The translations under genes were made by a program, and so were the position numbers. This document shows positions 34,808 through 43,188 of a DNA stretch of 64,000 nucleotides, one piece after another; within the stretch, counting starts at the first letter, position 1, and each line of letters opens with the position of its first letter. The notes under the pieces were generated by a model. That model was not told the DNA's origin, searched no databases, and saw nothing but the letters and a program-made list of their open reading frames with translations. This DNA comes from an uncultured Collinsella sp. (GTDB taxonomy: Bacteria; Actinomycetota; Coriobacteriia; Coriobacteriales; Coriobacteriaceae), in assembly GCA_958415625.1 (NCBI GenBank), contig CATYZI010000009.1, positions 9,440-73,439 of the forward strand. The letters run 5' to 3'.

Positions 34808-35383
34808 TTATAGATAGGCACCCTCGAGGCGCAGCAGCCATTCTTTGCGATCCAGTCCACCGGCGTATCCGTTGAGCGATCCGTCGGCCGCGACCACGCG
34901 ATGGCACGGCACGATTATCGAAATGGGATTACGCGCAACCGCAGCCCCCACCGCACGAGGAGACACGACGGGCGCCTCGTTTCCCGGCACACGATGTCGA
35001 GCTGCAACACGCTGGGCGACCTCGCCATACGTAGCGACCTCGCCACGCGGAATTGAAAGCAGTTCAAACCAAACCTCACGCTGGAACGCCGTGCCAATCA
35101 AATACAACGGCGGCGTAAACCGAGGCTCCTGCCCCGCAAAATAAGCATTCAGCCAAGCCCAAGAACGCTCAAGCACCGAAAAAGCCGCGCCATTTGCCGG
35201 ACTCACCGAAGACATCCCACCGGTACCAGAAACCGCATCGGTACCTACGACATACTCCGCATCCTCTTTGAGCAGCGTAGAGCCAAAGTGCTCCTGCCCC
35301 TCAAACCAAAGCCCCGTCAAACCGCGGCCATCAGCGGCAAGCAGGATTTCGCCCAAAGGCGAGGCAAATGTCGTCGTGACCAC
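34808..35383 (-). CDS. ogt: Methylated-DNA-[protein]-cysteine S-methyltransferase
   Basis: 191 residues. Suicide repair of O6-alkylguanine. The active site PCHRVV is in IIVPCHRVVAADGSLNGYAG, with the helix-turn-helix region RGEVATYGEVAQRVA and the N-terminal ribonuclease-like domain. A 12-15-residue insertion (RHRVPGNEAPVVSPRAV) lies between the HTH and the active-site strand. GAAAGGAGCC precedes the start. Downstream there is no gene before the truncated kinase. Confidence 0.93.
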   Translation of the reverse strand: MVTTTFASPLGEILLAADGRGLTGLWFEGQEHFGSTLLKEDAEYVVGTDAVSGTGGMSSVSPANGAAFSVLERSWAWLNAYFAGQEPRFTPPLYLIGTAFQREVWFELLSIPRGEVATYGEVAQRVAARHRVPGNEAPVVSPRAVGAAVARNPISIIVPCHRVVAADGSLNGYAGGLDRKEWLLRLEGAYL

Positions 35384-35550
35384 CAGCGGCTCCTTTCAAA
35401 ACTCAGCAAACATAATACCGCGAACTGTGCAGACAACCCCCGCAGATACGTCCGGGCGGGCTCGCAATTACTTCAGCGAGGCTGTTTTTCCCAATCAAGC
35501 GAAGAAGACGCGGGGCTTCGACGCCAGGGCGGTACCCCCGCCAGCTGAGC

Positions 35551-35723
35551 TCTAATACTTTCCCGAGAAGTGAACGAGTAAAAACGAAGCCCCGGAGCAT
35601 CCACACCTTTAGACCAAAAAACCGCAGGATTCGCGCTGCAAAACCGCAGGAAATAGCGGTCAAAATATGCCAATGCTTCGGGGGTCCAAATAAGGTCGTT
35701 CACTTCACGGGAAAAGTATTAGA
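35551..35723. repeat. 173-bp element with terminal inverted repeats
   Basis: Ends 35551-35577 (TCTAATACTTTCCCGAGAAG) and 35697-35723 pair with few mismatches. The interior has a tandem AAAACCGCAGGA motif and a CGGGGCTTCG/CGAAGCCCCG dyad with the sequence just outside. A 76-codon minus-strand frame reads through it but shows no family features. The element shares CTGCGGTTTT and GGTGTGG with the 28697-28836 element. Confidence 0.7.
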
Positions 35724-35751
35724 CCTCAATTCGCACCAAGCCCAAAGTCAC

Positions 35752-35828
35752 CCCAGGCAGCAGGCGCGAAGCGCCGCCGCTGCCGCCACGGCCCCGCAGT
35801 AGACCCAGGCGGCAGGCGCGAAGCGCCG
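35752..35828 (+). repeat. Pair of 25-bp direct repeats
   Basis: CCCAGGCAGCAGGCGCGAAG (35752) and CCCAGGCGGCAGGCGCGAAG (35804), each followed by CGCCG, match at 24 of 25 positions. Each unit contains the hairpin GGCGCGAAGCGCC. No gene is seen in 35724-35937. Confidence 0.7.
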
Positions 35829-35937
35829 AGGCCGCCGCCGGGACCAGAGCCCGCAACAACCACGCGCCCCCACATCAGCCCAGCGGCCCCAACCAACAAC
35901 GTCCCCATCGCAGAGCGCTCGCAACAGCGTCACCGCA

Positions 35938-36067
35938 GGCGGGGGCCGGGCTTGGTTTTCAGAACATTCCGCAGACCAGTGTGGCGCCTTGTCCGCGGCT
36001 CCGAAGGAGCAGGACAAGGCGCCACACATGGTCGAGGACGTTCTGAAAACCAAGCCCGGCCCCCGCC
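35938..36067. repeat. Nested palindrome with 28-bp perfect outer arms, family B copy 1
   Basis: Outer arm 35938-35965 (ends GGTTTTCAGAAC) pairs perfectly with 36040-36067. The inner stem TGTGGCGCCTTGTCC pairs with GGACAAGGCGCCACA. Between outer and inner stems the unpaired strands read ATTCCGCAGACC on the left and GGTCGAGGACG on the right. It ends 12 bases before the asd stop codon. Confidence 0.88.
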
Positions 36068-36079
36068 GGACAGGTCAAA

Positions 36080-37105
36080 CTACTCGCAGAGCAGCTTAGC
36101 GATCTGGACGGCGTTGGTTGCCGCGCCCTTACGGATTTGGTCGCCGCAGCACCAGAAGGTGATGCCGCGCGCGGCCTCGGGGTTCGAGATGTCGCGACGC
36201 ACGCGGCCGACCCAAATCAGGTCCTGGTCGGACGTATCCATCGGCATGGGGAAGCGGTCGTGTGCACCCTCGGCACCCAGATCGTCAACCAGCTTGACGC
36301 CGGGAGCGGCAGCCAGCGCAGCACGGGCCTCCTCGACCGTAATATCGCGCTCAAACTCGAGCGTAATGCTCTCGGAGTGCGAACGCAGCACGGGCACGCG
36401 CACGCAGGTGCAGTTCACGCGCAGCTCGGGCAGATGCATGATCTTACGGCCCTCGTTTTGCAGCTTCATCTCCTCGGAGGTAAAGCCCTCCTCCTTGACG
36501 CCGCCAATCTGCGGAATCAGGTTGCTCGCCAGCTGGGCGGCAAATGCACGCGGCTCGGGAATCTCCTCGCCGCGACCCAGGGCGGCCAGCTGAGCCTCGA
36601 GCTCGGCCATACCGGGAGCGCCGGCACCCGAAGCCGCCTGATACGTCGAGACGATCATGCGCTTCACGCCGGCGAGCTGATGCAGCGGCCACGTGGGAAC
36701 CAGGCCGATGATAGTCGCGCAGTTGGGATTGGCGATAAGGCCGTGATGCCACTTGATATCGTCGGCATTGATCTCGGGCACGACCAGCGGCACCTCGGGA
36801 TCCATGCGGAAGGCATGGCTGTTGTCTACCACGATGGCGCCACGCTTGACGGCCTCGGGCAGCAGCTCCTTCGCGATATCGTCGCCGGCAGCGCCGAGTA
36901 CGATGTCGCAGCCCTCAAAGGCCTCGGGGCAAGCTTCCTCGATCACAACCTGCTCGCCGCGGAACTCGACGGTCTTGCCCGCAGAGCGCGCGCTCGCTAG
37001 CAGCTTGAGCTTGCCGACCGGGAACTCCTGCTCGTTGAGACACTCGAGCATCTGGGTGCCAACAGCTCCCGTCGCGCCCAAAATAGCAACCGTGTACTGT
37101 TTCAT
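36080..37105 (-). CDS. asd: Aspartate-semialdehyde dehydrogenase
   Basis: 341 residues. Reduces aspartyl-phosphate to the semialdehyde for lysine, threonine and methionine synthesis. Rossmann motif ILGATGAVG, active-site Cys in NPNCATI, substrate-binding region ASGAGAPG and a C-terminal catalytic His in LRSHSESI. The ATG at 37105 follows AAAAGGGGGAAGC; the frame extends 12 codons further without reason. It lies downstream of lysC on the same strand with a 173-base hairpin-containing spacer. Confidence 0.95.
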   Translation of the reverse strand: MKQYTVAILGATGAVGTQMLECLNEQEFPVGKLKLLASARSAGKTVEFRGEQVVIEEACPEAFEGCDIVLGAAGDDIAKELLPEAVKRGAIVVDNSHAFRMDPEVPLVVPEINADDIKWHHGLIANPNCATIIGLVPTWPLHQLAGVKRMIVSTYQAASGAGAPGMAELEAQLAALGRGEEIPEPRAFAAQLASNLIPQIGGVKEEGFTSEEMKLQNEGRKIMHLPELRVNCTCVRVPVLRSHSESITLEFERDITVEEARAALAAAPGVKLVDDLGAEGAHDRFPMPMDTSDQDLIWVGRVRRDISNPEAARGITFWCCGDQIRKGAATNAVQIAKLLCE

Positions 37106-37235
37106 GCTTCCCCCTTTTAAGGTTGTGGCTTTTGCCCGCACGCCGAGCAGGCTAAATGTTCTTGCCCAGTTTATACAAAAACGGGACGGGCATGAAACCC
37201 GCCCCGTCGAAACGAAACCGAAATGAAACGCCCCA

Positions 37236-37269
37236 CGGCAGATTTTGGGGCATGTCCCAAAATCTGCCG
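37236..37269. repeat. Perfect 14-bp hairpin between lysC and asd
   Basis: CGGCAGATTTTGGG and CCCAAAATCTGCCG pair perfectly over GCATGT. It lies 9 bases past the lysC stop. It could terminate or attenuate lysC-asd transcription, though the T tract is missing. Confidence 0.75.
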
Positions 37270-37278
37270 GAATGGCCG

Positions 37279-38667
37279 CTACTTGTGGAGGGCGGCCAGG
37301 GCGGGTTCGACCGGCGCGGGAGCCTCCAGGTCCGCGACTTTCACAATGCCGTTCTCGTCGGAGAAGGCACGGTAAATGGTCTGAATCGCCAAGTCGAAGT
37401 CCTTCTCCTCGACGCCGATAATGATATTGATCTCATCGCAGCTCTGCGAAATCATACGCACGCTCACGCCCGCCTGGCCAAGCATGCCAAACAGGTGGCC
37501 CGAGATACCTGCACGGCCGCGCAGGTTACGACCGACGGTCGCGATAAGTGCCAAGCCCTCGACCACCTCGATCTCGAGCGGCTCGACCTCCTGCTGAATG
37601 TCGCCTACGAGCGAGTACAGCGAATCGCGCACGTCCTGCTCCTGCACCACAGCACCAAAGCGGTCGACACCGGTGGGCATGTGCTCGACGGAAACGTCAT
37701 AGCGTTCGAAGACCGAAAGCGCACGGCGCATAAAGCCGACGCGCGGCTTGGTACGGTCGCGGGCAACGTTGATGGCGACAAAGCCGCGCTTACCGGTCAC
37801 GCCGGTAATGATGGGCTCTGCCTCACCCTCGTCAGCCGTCTCGCTAATGATGGTGCCGGGGTCCTGCGGCGCATTGGTGTTCTTGATGACCAGTGGAATG
37901 CCTGCCTCGCGCACAGGGAACACGGCCTCCTCGTGCAGGACGCTTGCACCCATGTACGAAAGCTCGCGCAGCTCCTCGTAGGTAACGCGGGCGATGGGCT
38001 GAGCCTCGGGCACAATGCGAGGATCAGCAGAATAGAAGCCCGAAACGTCGGTCCAGTTCTCGTACAGGTCGGCGCCCAGGCACTTGGCCAGGATCGAGCC
38101 CGAGATATCGCCGCCGCCACGGTCGAGCAGCTTGATTTGACCCTCACGCGTCGCGCCGTAGAAACCGGGCATGACAAAGCCGCCCTGCTGACCGTACTCC
38201 TGCACCAGCTCGGAGGTGCGGTTCATGCTGAGCGTACCGTCGTGATGGAACGCCACGACCGTCGCGGCGTCCAGGAACGGCAGGCCCAGATACTCGGCCA
38301 TCAGGCGAGCGGTGAAGTACTCGCCACGACTCACGAGCTCCTCGGTGGAGTAGCCGCCCGAGCGGGCGCGCTCGGCAAAGGCCGCGAACTCCTCGCGGAT
38401 GGGATAGGTGAGCTCCAGCTCGTCAGCGATATCAAAATAGCGCTGCCCAATGTCCTCGAGCAGCTCCTCGCACGACACGTGGTACTTAACGTGCGCGTTA
38501 ACCAGGTAGAGCAGGTCGGTCACCTTGGTGTCGCCCTTAAAGCGGCGACCGCAGGCAGAAACCACCACAAAACGGCGGGCCGGATCGGCATCGACAATGG
38601 CCTTGATCTTCTTAAAGTGTTCGGCGTCGGCGACAGACGAGCCGCCAAACTTGGCAATCTTAATCAT
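37279..38667 (-). CDS. lysC: Aspartate kinase
   Basis: 462 residues. Phosphorylates aspartate, the first step of the aspartate family. N-terminal KFGGSSVADAEHFKKI and the kinase core with FYGATREGQIKLLDRGGGD, then two C-terminal ACT domains (about 330-460) for feedback control by lysine and/or threonine. The sequence resembles monofunctional class III-type enzymes (long single subunit). GGTAACC-type ribosome site is weak. It is divergent from thrC. Confidence 0.94.
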   Translation of the reverse strand: MIKIAKFGGSSVADAEHFKKIKAIVDADPARRFVVVSACGRRFKGDTKVTDLLYLVNAHVKYHVSCEELLEDIGQRYFDIADELELTYPIREEFAAFAERARSGGYSTEELVSRGEYFTARLMAEYLGLPFLDAATVVAFHHDGTLSMNRTSELVQEYGQQGGFVMPGFYGATREGQIKLLDRGGGDISGSILAKCLGADLYENWTDVSGFYSADPRIVPEAQPIARVTYEELRELSYMGASVLHEEAVFPVREAGIPLVIKNTNAPQDPGTIISETADEGEAEPIITGVTGKRGFVAINVARDRTKPRVGFMRRALSVFERYDVSVEHMPTGVDRFGAVVQEQDVRDSLYSLVGDIQQEVEPLEIEVVEGLALIATVGRNLRGRAGISGHLFGMLGQAGVSVRMISQSCDEINIIIGVEEKDFDLAIQTIYRAFSDENGIVKVADLEAPAPVEPALAALHK

Positions 38668-38770
38668 GGGCTGGAGGTTACCTTTCTAAAAGCCTCTGCA
38701 AACCTGTTTTGCGCGCTCTGATACCATGGTTTCACCGATTGGGACCAAGGCATCCGAGGAGCAGTGTTAT

Positions 38771-40288
38771 ATGGGAACTTATCATAGTACACGAGGACGC
38801 ACTTTATCGTGCTCAAGTAAGGTGGCAATCCGCACCGGCATCGCTCCCGACGGGGGTTTGTTTGTCTCGGACGAGCTTGGCACCCAGCAGGTCGATATCA
38901 GCTCGCTTGCAGATAAATCGTACTTTGAAATCGCTCAAGATGTGTTGGGAATGTTACTGAATGATTACACGGCCGAAGAAATTTCGGCGTGTGTCGACGA
39001 GGCATACCGCGGCACGTTCGCGAGCGAAGAGGTTACGCCGCTCGTCAAACTCGACGCTGCGCCGGGCGCTGACGCCCCTCAGACCTATGTGATGGAACTC
39101 TTTGGCGGCCCCACGAGCGCCTTCAAGGACGTCGCCCTGCAGATGCTCCCCCGCCTTATGGCCCGCACCTCCGCCAAGGACGGCGGCGCCGAGCGCATCA
39201 TGATCGTCACCGCCACGTCGGGCGACACGGGCAAGGCAGCACTCGCCGGCTTTGCCGACGCTCCGGGCACGGGCATCACTGTCTTTTATCCCGAGGGCAA
39301 GGTCAGCCGCGTCCAGAACCTGCAGATGTCCACTCAGGAGGGCGATAACGTCGCCGTCTGCGGTATCCGCGGCAACTTCGACGACGCCCAGAGTGCCGTC
39401 AAGCGCATCTTTGCCGATAAGGAACTTGCCGAGCGCTTGGAGGCCGCCGGCACGGTGCTCTCGAGCGCCAACTCCATCAACGTCGGCCGCCTGGTGCCGC
39501 AGGTTGTCTACTACTTTGCCGCCTATGCGCAGCTACTGCGCGCCGGCGCCATCAAGGCCGGCGATGCCGTGGAGTTCTGCGTGCCGACCGGCAACTTTGG
39601 CGATATCCTGGCCGGCTACTATGCCAAGCGCATGGGTCTGCCCGTCGCCAAACTCGTCGTGGCCAGCGACAAGAACAACGTGCTCGCCGACTTCCTGACC
39701 ACCGGCGTCTACGACCGCAACCGTCCGTTCTTCACGACCATCTCGCCGTCGATGGACATCCTTATTAGCTCCAACCTGGAGCGCATGCTCTACTTCCTGT
39801 CCGACGGCGACTGTGAGCTCGTTGCCGGCCTTATGGAGCAGCTTGCCCAGACCGGCCGCTACGAGGTACCCGCCGAACTGCTGGCAAAGATTCAGAGCGT
39901 CTTTGGCTGCGGTTGGGCCAGCGAGGACGAGGTCCGCGCTGCCATCAAGAGCTGCTGGGACGCGAACGGCTACGTGATCGACCCGCACACCGCTTGCGGC
40001 TACCACGTCTTTGAGCAGGTCGCTTCCGCCGAGGGCGCCAAGGCCCGCGTGCTGCTTTCGACCGCCAGCCCCTACAAGTTCCCACGCGCCTGCTGCGACG
40101 CCCTGGGGCTCGACGTTCCCGAGGATGATTTTGAGGCTATGCGTGTGCTCGAGCAGGCCACCAACACGGTCGCCCCGACCCAGCTCGCCGAACTCGAATC
40201 CAAACCCGTCCGTTTCGAAGACGTCTGCGACGTCGATGAGATGGCAAGCTACGTCGAGTCTGCAGCAAAACGAATGAGCACCAACTAG
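38771..40288 (+). CDS. thrC: Threonine synthase
   Basis: 505 residues, the long (yeast/E. coli-like) form of the PLP enzyme that converts O-phosphohomoserine to threonine. PLP lysine in GGPTSAFKDVALQ, TATSGDTGKAAL phosphate-binding loop and VPTGNFGDILAGYYAKRMG. The ATG at 38771 follows GAGGAGCAG; 15 codons upstream are in frame but rejected. Divergent from lysC across a 103-base gap; thrB follows 203 bases later after a terminator. Confidence 0.95.
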   Translation: MGTYHSTRGRTLSCSSKVAIRTGIAPDGGLFVSDELGTQQVDISSLADKSYFEIAQDVLGMLLNDYTAEEISACVDEAYRGTFASEEVTPLVKLDAAPGADAPQTYVMELFGGPTSAFKDVALQMLPRLMARTSAKDGGAERIMIVTATSGDTGKAALAGFADAPGTGITVFYPEGKVSRVQNLQMSTQEGDNVAVCGIRGNFDDAQSAVKRIFADKELAERLEAAGTVLSSANSINVGRLVPQVVYYFAAYAQLLRAGAIKAGDAVEFCVPTGNFGDILAGYYAKRMGLPVAKLVVASDKNNVLADFLTTGVYDRNRPFFTTISPSMDILISSNLERMLYFLSDGDCELVAGLMEQLAQTGRYEVPAELLAKIQSVFGCGWASEDEVRAAIKSCWDANGYVIDPHTACGYHVFEQVASAEGAKARVLLSTASPYKFPRACCDALGLDVPEDDFEAMRVLEQATNTVAPTQLAELESKPVRFEDVCDVDEMASYVESAAKRMSTN

Positions 40289-40300
40289 ATTCCTTATTAA

Positions 40301-40330
40301 GCGCCGGCGAAAGCCGGCGCACCTTCTTTT
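40301..40330 (+). terminator. Terminator of thrC
   Basis: GCGCCGGC and GCCGGCGC enclose GAAA and are followed by ACCTTCTTTT, 12 bases past the thrC stop. Confidence 0.88.
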
Positions 40331-40366
40331 ATCAGATAATCCCCGGGATGATGACGAACGCGCACA

Positions 40367-40478
40367 GCGTGCCTGGCTGTTTAGTTCGTCGCGAGTTCCG
40401 CACGCAAAGGAAAGCACTTAATGTGCTTTCCGTCTTGCGCAGGACTGCCCGAGCAGCGAACTAAACAGCCAGGCACGC
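40367..40478. repeat. Nested palindrome with 22-bp perfect outer arms, family B variant
   Basis: Outer arm 40367-40388 (GCGTGCCTGGCTGTTTAGTT...) pairs perfectly with 40457-40478. An inner AAAGCAC/GTGCTTT stem is present. The unpaired strands read AGTTCCGCA and CAGGACTG, similar to the ATTCCGCAG and GAGGACGT pair of copies 1-3. It ends 14 bases before thrB and directly before its ribosome site. Confidence 0.82.
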
Positions 40479-40491
40479 CAGGAGGACTCAC

Positions 40492-41373
40492 ATGATCAAA
40501 ATCACCGTCCCAGCAACGAGCGCCAACCTAGGCATCGGCTACGACACCCTCGGCATGGCCGTCAGCCTCTACTCGCACTTCACCTTCGAGCGCGCCGACA
40601 AGCTCACCATCACGGGCTGCCCCGAGGAGTTTCAAAACGAGAACAACCTAGTCTACGTGAGCTTTGTCGACGCACTGGCCGCATGGGGCGAGCCGGCCTT
40701 CCCCGTCGCCATCGACATTCAGACTGACGTTCCCGTCGCCCGCGGCCTGGGCTCCAGCTCAACCTGCGTCGTCGCCGGCATTATGGCCGCCGCCGCGCTG
40801 ACAGGCCACACCGTCGACCGCGCCGAGCTCGTCCGCATTGCCACCGAGGTCGAGGGCCATCCCGATAACGTCGCCCCCGCCATCCTGGGCGGCGCCGTCT
40901 GCTCCTTTACGCCGACCGATTCGCTCCCCCAGTGCCTGCGCTACGAGGTGAGCGATCGCTTGCGTTTTATTACCGTGATTCCGCCCTACGAGGTACATAC
41001 GAGCGAGGCGCGCAAGGTTGTGCCGCAGGAGATTCCACTCTCCACCGCCGTATGGCAAATGGGCCGCATCGCCGGCATGACGCGCGGCCTGGAGACCGGC
41101 GACCTGGATCTGATTGCCGCCGCCAACGACGACCGCATCCAAGAGCCGTATCGCCGTCGCCTCATCCCCGACTACAACGCCGTGCGCGACACCTGCCTTA
41201 ACGGCGGCGCTAAGACCATCTGGATCAGTGGTTCGGGCTCGACCCTCATGGCCGTGACTGACGACACCATCGTGGCAAAGTTCCTACAGGTCAAACTGCG
41301 TGAACAGTTCCCCAAGTGTGACACGCACATTCTGACGTGCGACACCGAGGGCGCTCAAATCGAGTACCTGTAG
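40492..41373 (+). CDS. thrB: Homoserine kinase
   Basis: 293 residues. GHMP kinase that phosphorylates homoserine for ThrC. N-terminal VPATSANLGIGYDTLGMA, ATP loop VPVARGLGSSSTCVVAG and the C-terminal motif ISGSGSTLMAV. CAGGAGG precedes the ATG. With lysC, asd and thrC it gives four of the five steps from aspartate to threonine; homoserine dehydrogenase is not in this window. Confidence 0.95.
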   Translation: MIKITVPATSANLGIGYDTLGMAVSLYSHFTFERADKLTITGCPEEFQNENNLVYVSFVDALAAWGEPAFPVAIDIQTDVPVARGLGSSSTCVVAGIMAAAALTGHTVDRAELVRIATEVEGHPDNVAPAILGGAVCSFTPTDSLPQCLRYEVSDRLRFITVIPPYEVHTSEARKVVPQEIPLSTAVWQMGRIAGMTRGLETGDLDLIAAANDDRIQEPYRRRLIPDYNAVRDTCLNGGAKTIWISGSGSTLMAVTDDTIVAKFLQVKLREQFPKCDTHILTCDTEGAQIEYL

Positions 41374-41396
41374 CGCCCTGCCTCATTGCTCTCACC

Positions 41397-41513
41397 GGTC
41401 CCCTTGGGGCTTCCCCTGAAAACGTCCTCGATTATGAATTGCCCCGTCGTGCGCTTCGCGCGACGGGGCAATTCGATCTGCGGATTGTTTTCAGGGGAAG
41501 CCCCAAGGGGACC
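41397..41513. repeat. Nested palindrome with 27-bp perfect outer arms, family B copy 2 (inverted)
   Basis: Outer arm 41397-41423 (GGTCCCCTTGGGGCTTCCCC...) pairs perfectly with 41487-41513. Inner AATTGCCCCGTCG pairs with CGACGGGGCAATT over a GCGCTTCGCG hairpin. Read on the minus strand the unpaired strands are AATCCGCAGATC and TCGAGGACGT, matching copies at 36.0 and 54.3 kb. It follows thrB by 23 bases. Confidence 0.88.
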
Positions 41514-41576
41514 TTCGCAGCCTCGACAGGATAATCGCATTCGCTGATTTAATTATCGCCCGATTCGCGGCGCAAT

Positions 41577-41840
41577 CTATTTATCTCCGCTGCTCAGAAC
41601 CGCCTCAAGTCTTTGCACGAGAACTCCGACGGTAATTCCAAGTGCCTCTGCATAGGCGAACTGCTCATAAACCCTAAGACTGCGTTCCCCGGTTTCGACT
41701 TTCGAGATGAACGACTGAGGTACCCTCAGTTTCTTTGCGAGTTCAACCTGAGTGATACCTTGTTCCCGACGAATCTGGGAGAGGCACTTTCCGCATGTCC
41801 TATTAGCATCAACGTTCATACCGTTTACGCTATATTCCAT
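41577..41840 (-). CDS. XRE-family HTH regulator
   Basis: 87 residues. A compact cro/C1-type HTH (GITQVELAKKLRVPQSFISK, then VETGERSL). The N-terminal stretch has a CGKC pair. Start chosen at the ATG at 41840; an ATG at 41819 is also possible. It is divergent from the membrane zinc-ribbon gene, with a dyad in between. It lies in a lower-GC islet. Confidence 0.82.
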   Translation of the reverse strand: MEYSVNGMNVDANRTCGKCLSQIRREQGITQVELAKKLRVPQSFISKVETGERSLRVYEQFAYAEALGITVGVLVQRLEAVLSSGDK

Positions 41841-41844
41841 TTTG

Positions 41845-41867
41845 ATATATCCCAAACTAGGATATAT
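41845..41867. promoter_or_regulatory. Dyad upstream of the small XRE gene
   Basis: ATATATCC and GGATATAT are separated by 7 bases, 4 bases upstream of the chosen start. It is a probable operator for the XRE protein and overlaps the region where its own ribosome site would lie. Confidence 0.55.
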
Positions 41868-41942
41868 TCATGTGAGTATCTGTTTCACTTATCGCAATTG
41901 TTCGCATCGCACATTTGAAACGAGAGAGGGGACTCGATAAGC

Positions 41943-42956
41943 ATGGATGACGAGATGAAAGAGCCCAATAGTGAGCAAACGCCCAGTGCATCTGATGAAC
42001 AGAAGCCGAATATCGAAGGGAAGCAGGTTTCTGATGGTGCTGACGACACCACCTCCCCTGACGATCGATCATCAAATGAAGACGGTGCCACATGCAATAA
42101 GGAAGAGGACGATTTACTTCTAACGAGTGCCATTAACAAACTTGGTGGTAATAAACGAGCGGCTATCGCAACTGCTGCGATAGTTGCCGTCATCTTCTGC
42201 TTACCCATGCTGTTTCCTCAAATGTTTTGCACCCACAAACTTTGGACCAATGCAAACTGTACAAGCCCTCGCACCTGTAAAAGTTGCGGCAAAACCGAGG
42301 GGAAACCGCTCGGACATGAATGGGAAGAAGCAACATGCACGGTTCCGAAGACCTGTCAACGCTGCGGCAAAACCGAAGGGAAACCCCTTGGGCATCAACC
42401 AGGTTCTTGGACTACCGAAGTCGATTACGTTGACGCCACCTCGAAGGAAATTCGAGAATGCGGGAGATGCGGAGAGGTCGTTGACACCCGCAACGAAAAG
42501 GAAATTACTTCCTTTCTTGGCGACGGATCGTTTTCAATTTCACCTGAAGGCTTTATTGAACGACTTAACGAGGAATTCTCCGATATTCCCAATTGCAGCA
42601 GTATGAAGGCGAGTTACGAGTTAGACGATAGCGGCACGGGACTCGAGCTTCAGATAAAAAATGGCTCTACGCTTGCCGGTATTGGAGGTTTTTTCTCGGA
42701 CTCGAGCAGTCAACTACTATTCAGCTATCTTGGATCAGAAAACTGCTTCAAAAACATAGTCATGTACTTCGAAAATTCAGATTATGCCGCGGCGACAGCA
42801 TTAGCAACCATACAAGCAATTGATCCAACACTCTCATTTTCCGACGCTAAGGAGATTGGCGCTGCCTGCGTAGGTACGCCAACTGTCAAAAATGGAATTA
42901 CGTACGCAATCTTAGCTTCAAATGGAGAATACTGGCTGAGCACCCGAATTGAATAA
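41943..42956 (+). CDS. Membrane protein with tandem zinc-ribbon-like repeats
   Basis: 337 residues. Residues 1-70 are polar and acidic (cytoplasmic), residues 72-93 a membrane helix. Two near-identical repeats follow: CTSPRTCKSCGKTEGKPLGH and CTVPKTCQRCGKTEGKPLGH, each with CxxC and a His, then a third decayed unit (RECGRCGEVV). The C-terminal 160 residues are probably extracellular. I do not recognise a function; metal binding by the repeats is inference. GAGAGAGGGG precedes the ATG. GC content is clearly below that of flanking housekeeping genes. Confidence 0.8.
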   Translation: MDDEMKEPNSEQTPSASDEQKPNIEGKQVSDGADDTTSPDDRSSNEDGATCNKEEDDLLLTSAINKLGGNKRAAIATAAIVAVIFCLPMLFPQMFCTHKLWTNANCTSPRTCKSCGKTEGKPLGHEWEEATCTVPKTCQRCGKTEGKPLGHQPGSWTTEVDYVDATSKEIRECGRCGEVVDTRNEKEITSFLGDGSFSISPEGFIERLNEEFSDIPNCSSMKASYELDDSGTGLELQIKNGSTLAGIGGFFSDSSSQLLFSYLGSENCFKNIVMYFENSDYAAATALATIQAIDPTLSFSDAKEIGAACVGTPTVKNGITYAILASNGEYWLSTRIE

Positions 42957-43029
42957 TTTACTTTAATTGCTAAATGCAGACGCCTCTTACTCGCGGCATA
43001 TTAAAGTTCAACCCCTGTTAGCATCGTCA

Positions 43030-43076
43030 ATCGAAATATGCCCCGCCGAGCACTTTAGCTTGGCGGGGCATTTCGA
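43030..43076. repeat. Hairpin, possible decayed family B palindrome
   Basis: ATCGAAATATGCCCCGCC pairs with GGCGGGGCATTTCGAT with a 2-base bulge. The right flank TAGGCGGATTTTGAT resembles the CTGCGGATTGTTTTC segment of the 41.4-kb element. No outer arm is recognisable. The rest of the gap 42957-43188 holds no gene. Confidence 0.65.
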
Positions 43077-43188
43077 TACGTAGGCGGATTTTGATACCTA
43101 GAAGGCCCACATGCCCCCACTAGGCAGCCGGCTTCGCTGCTCAAATTGCTCGAACTGCAACTTGAGCAATCAGCGGCCAGCATCTCTT

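Noticed and set aside
35473..35703. 76-codon minus-strand frame between ogt and asd
   Set aside because: It lies almost wholly within an inverted-repeat element, its start is not an ATG with a clear ribosome site and no family is visible. Conservation in other genomes with synonymous changes would revive it.
38668..38770. T-box or riboswitch in the lysC-thrC gap
   Set aside because: The 103-base gap is too short for a T-box and no specifier loop, T-box core or lysine-riboswitch element is visible.
41397..41513. Thr-responsive leader or riboswitch near thrB
   Set aside because: The structure lies downstream of thrB and the same internal motif recurs beside unrelated genes, so a repeat element is the better reading.
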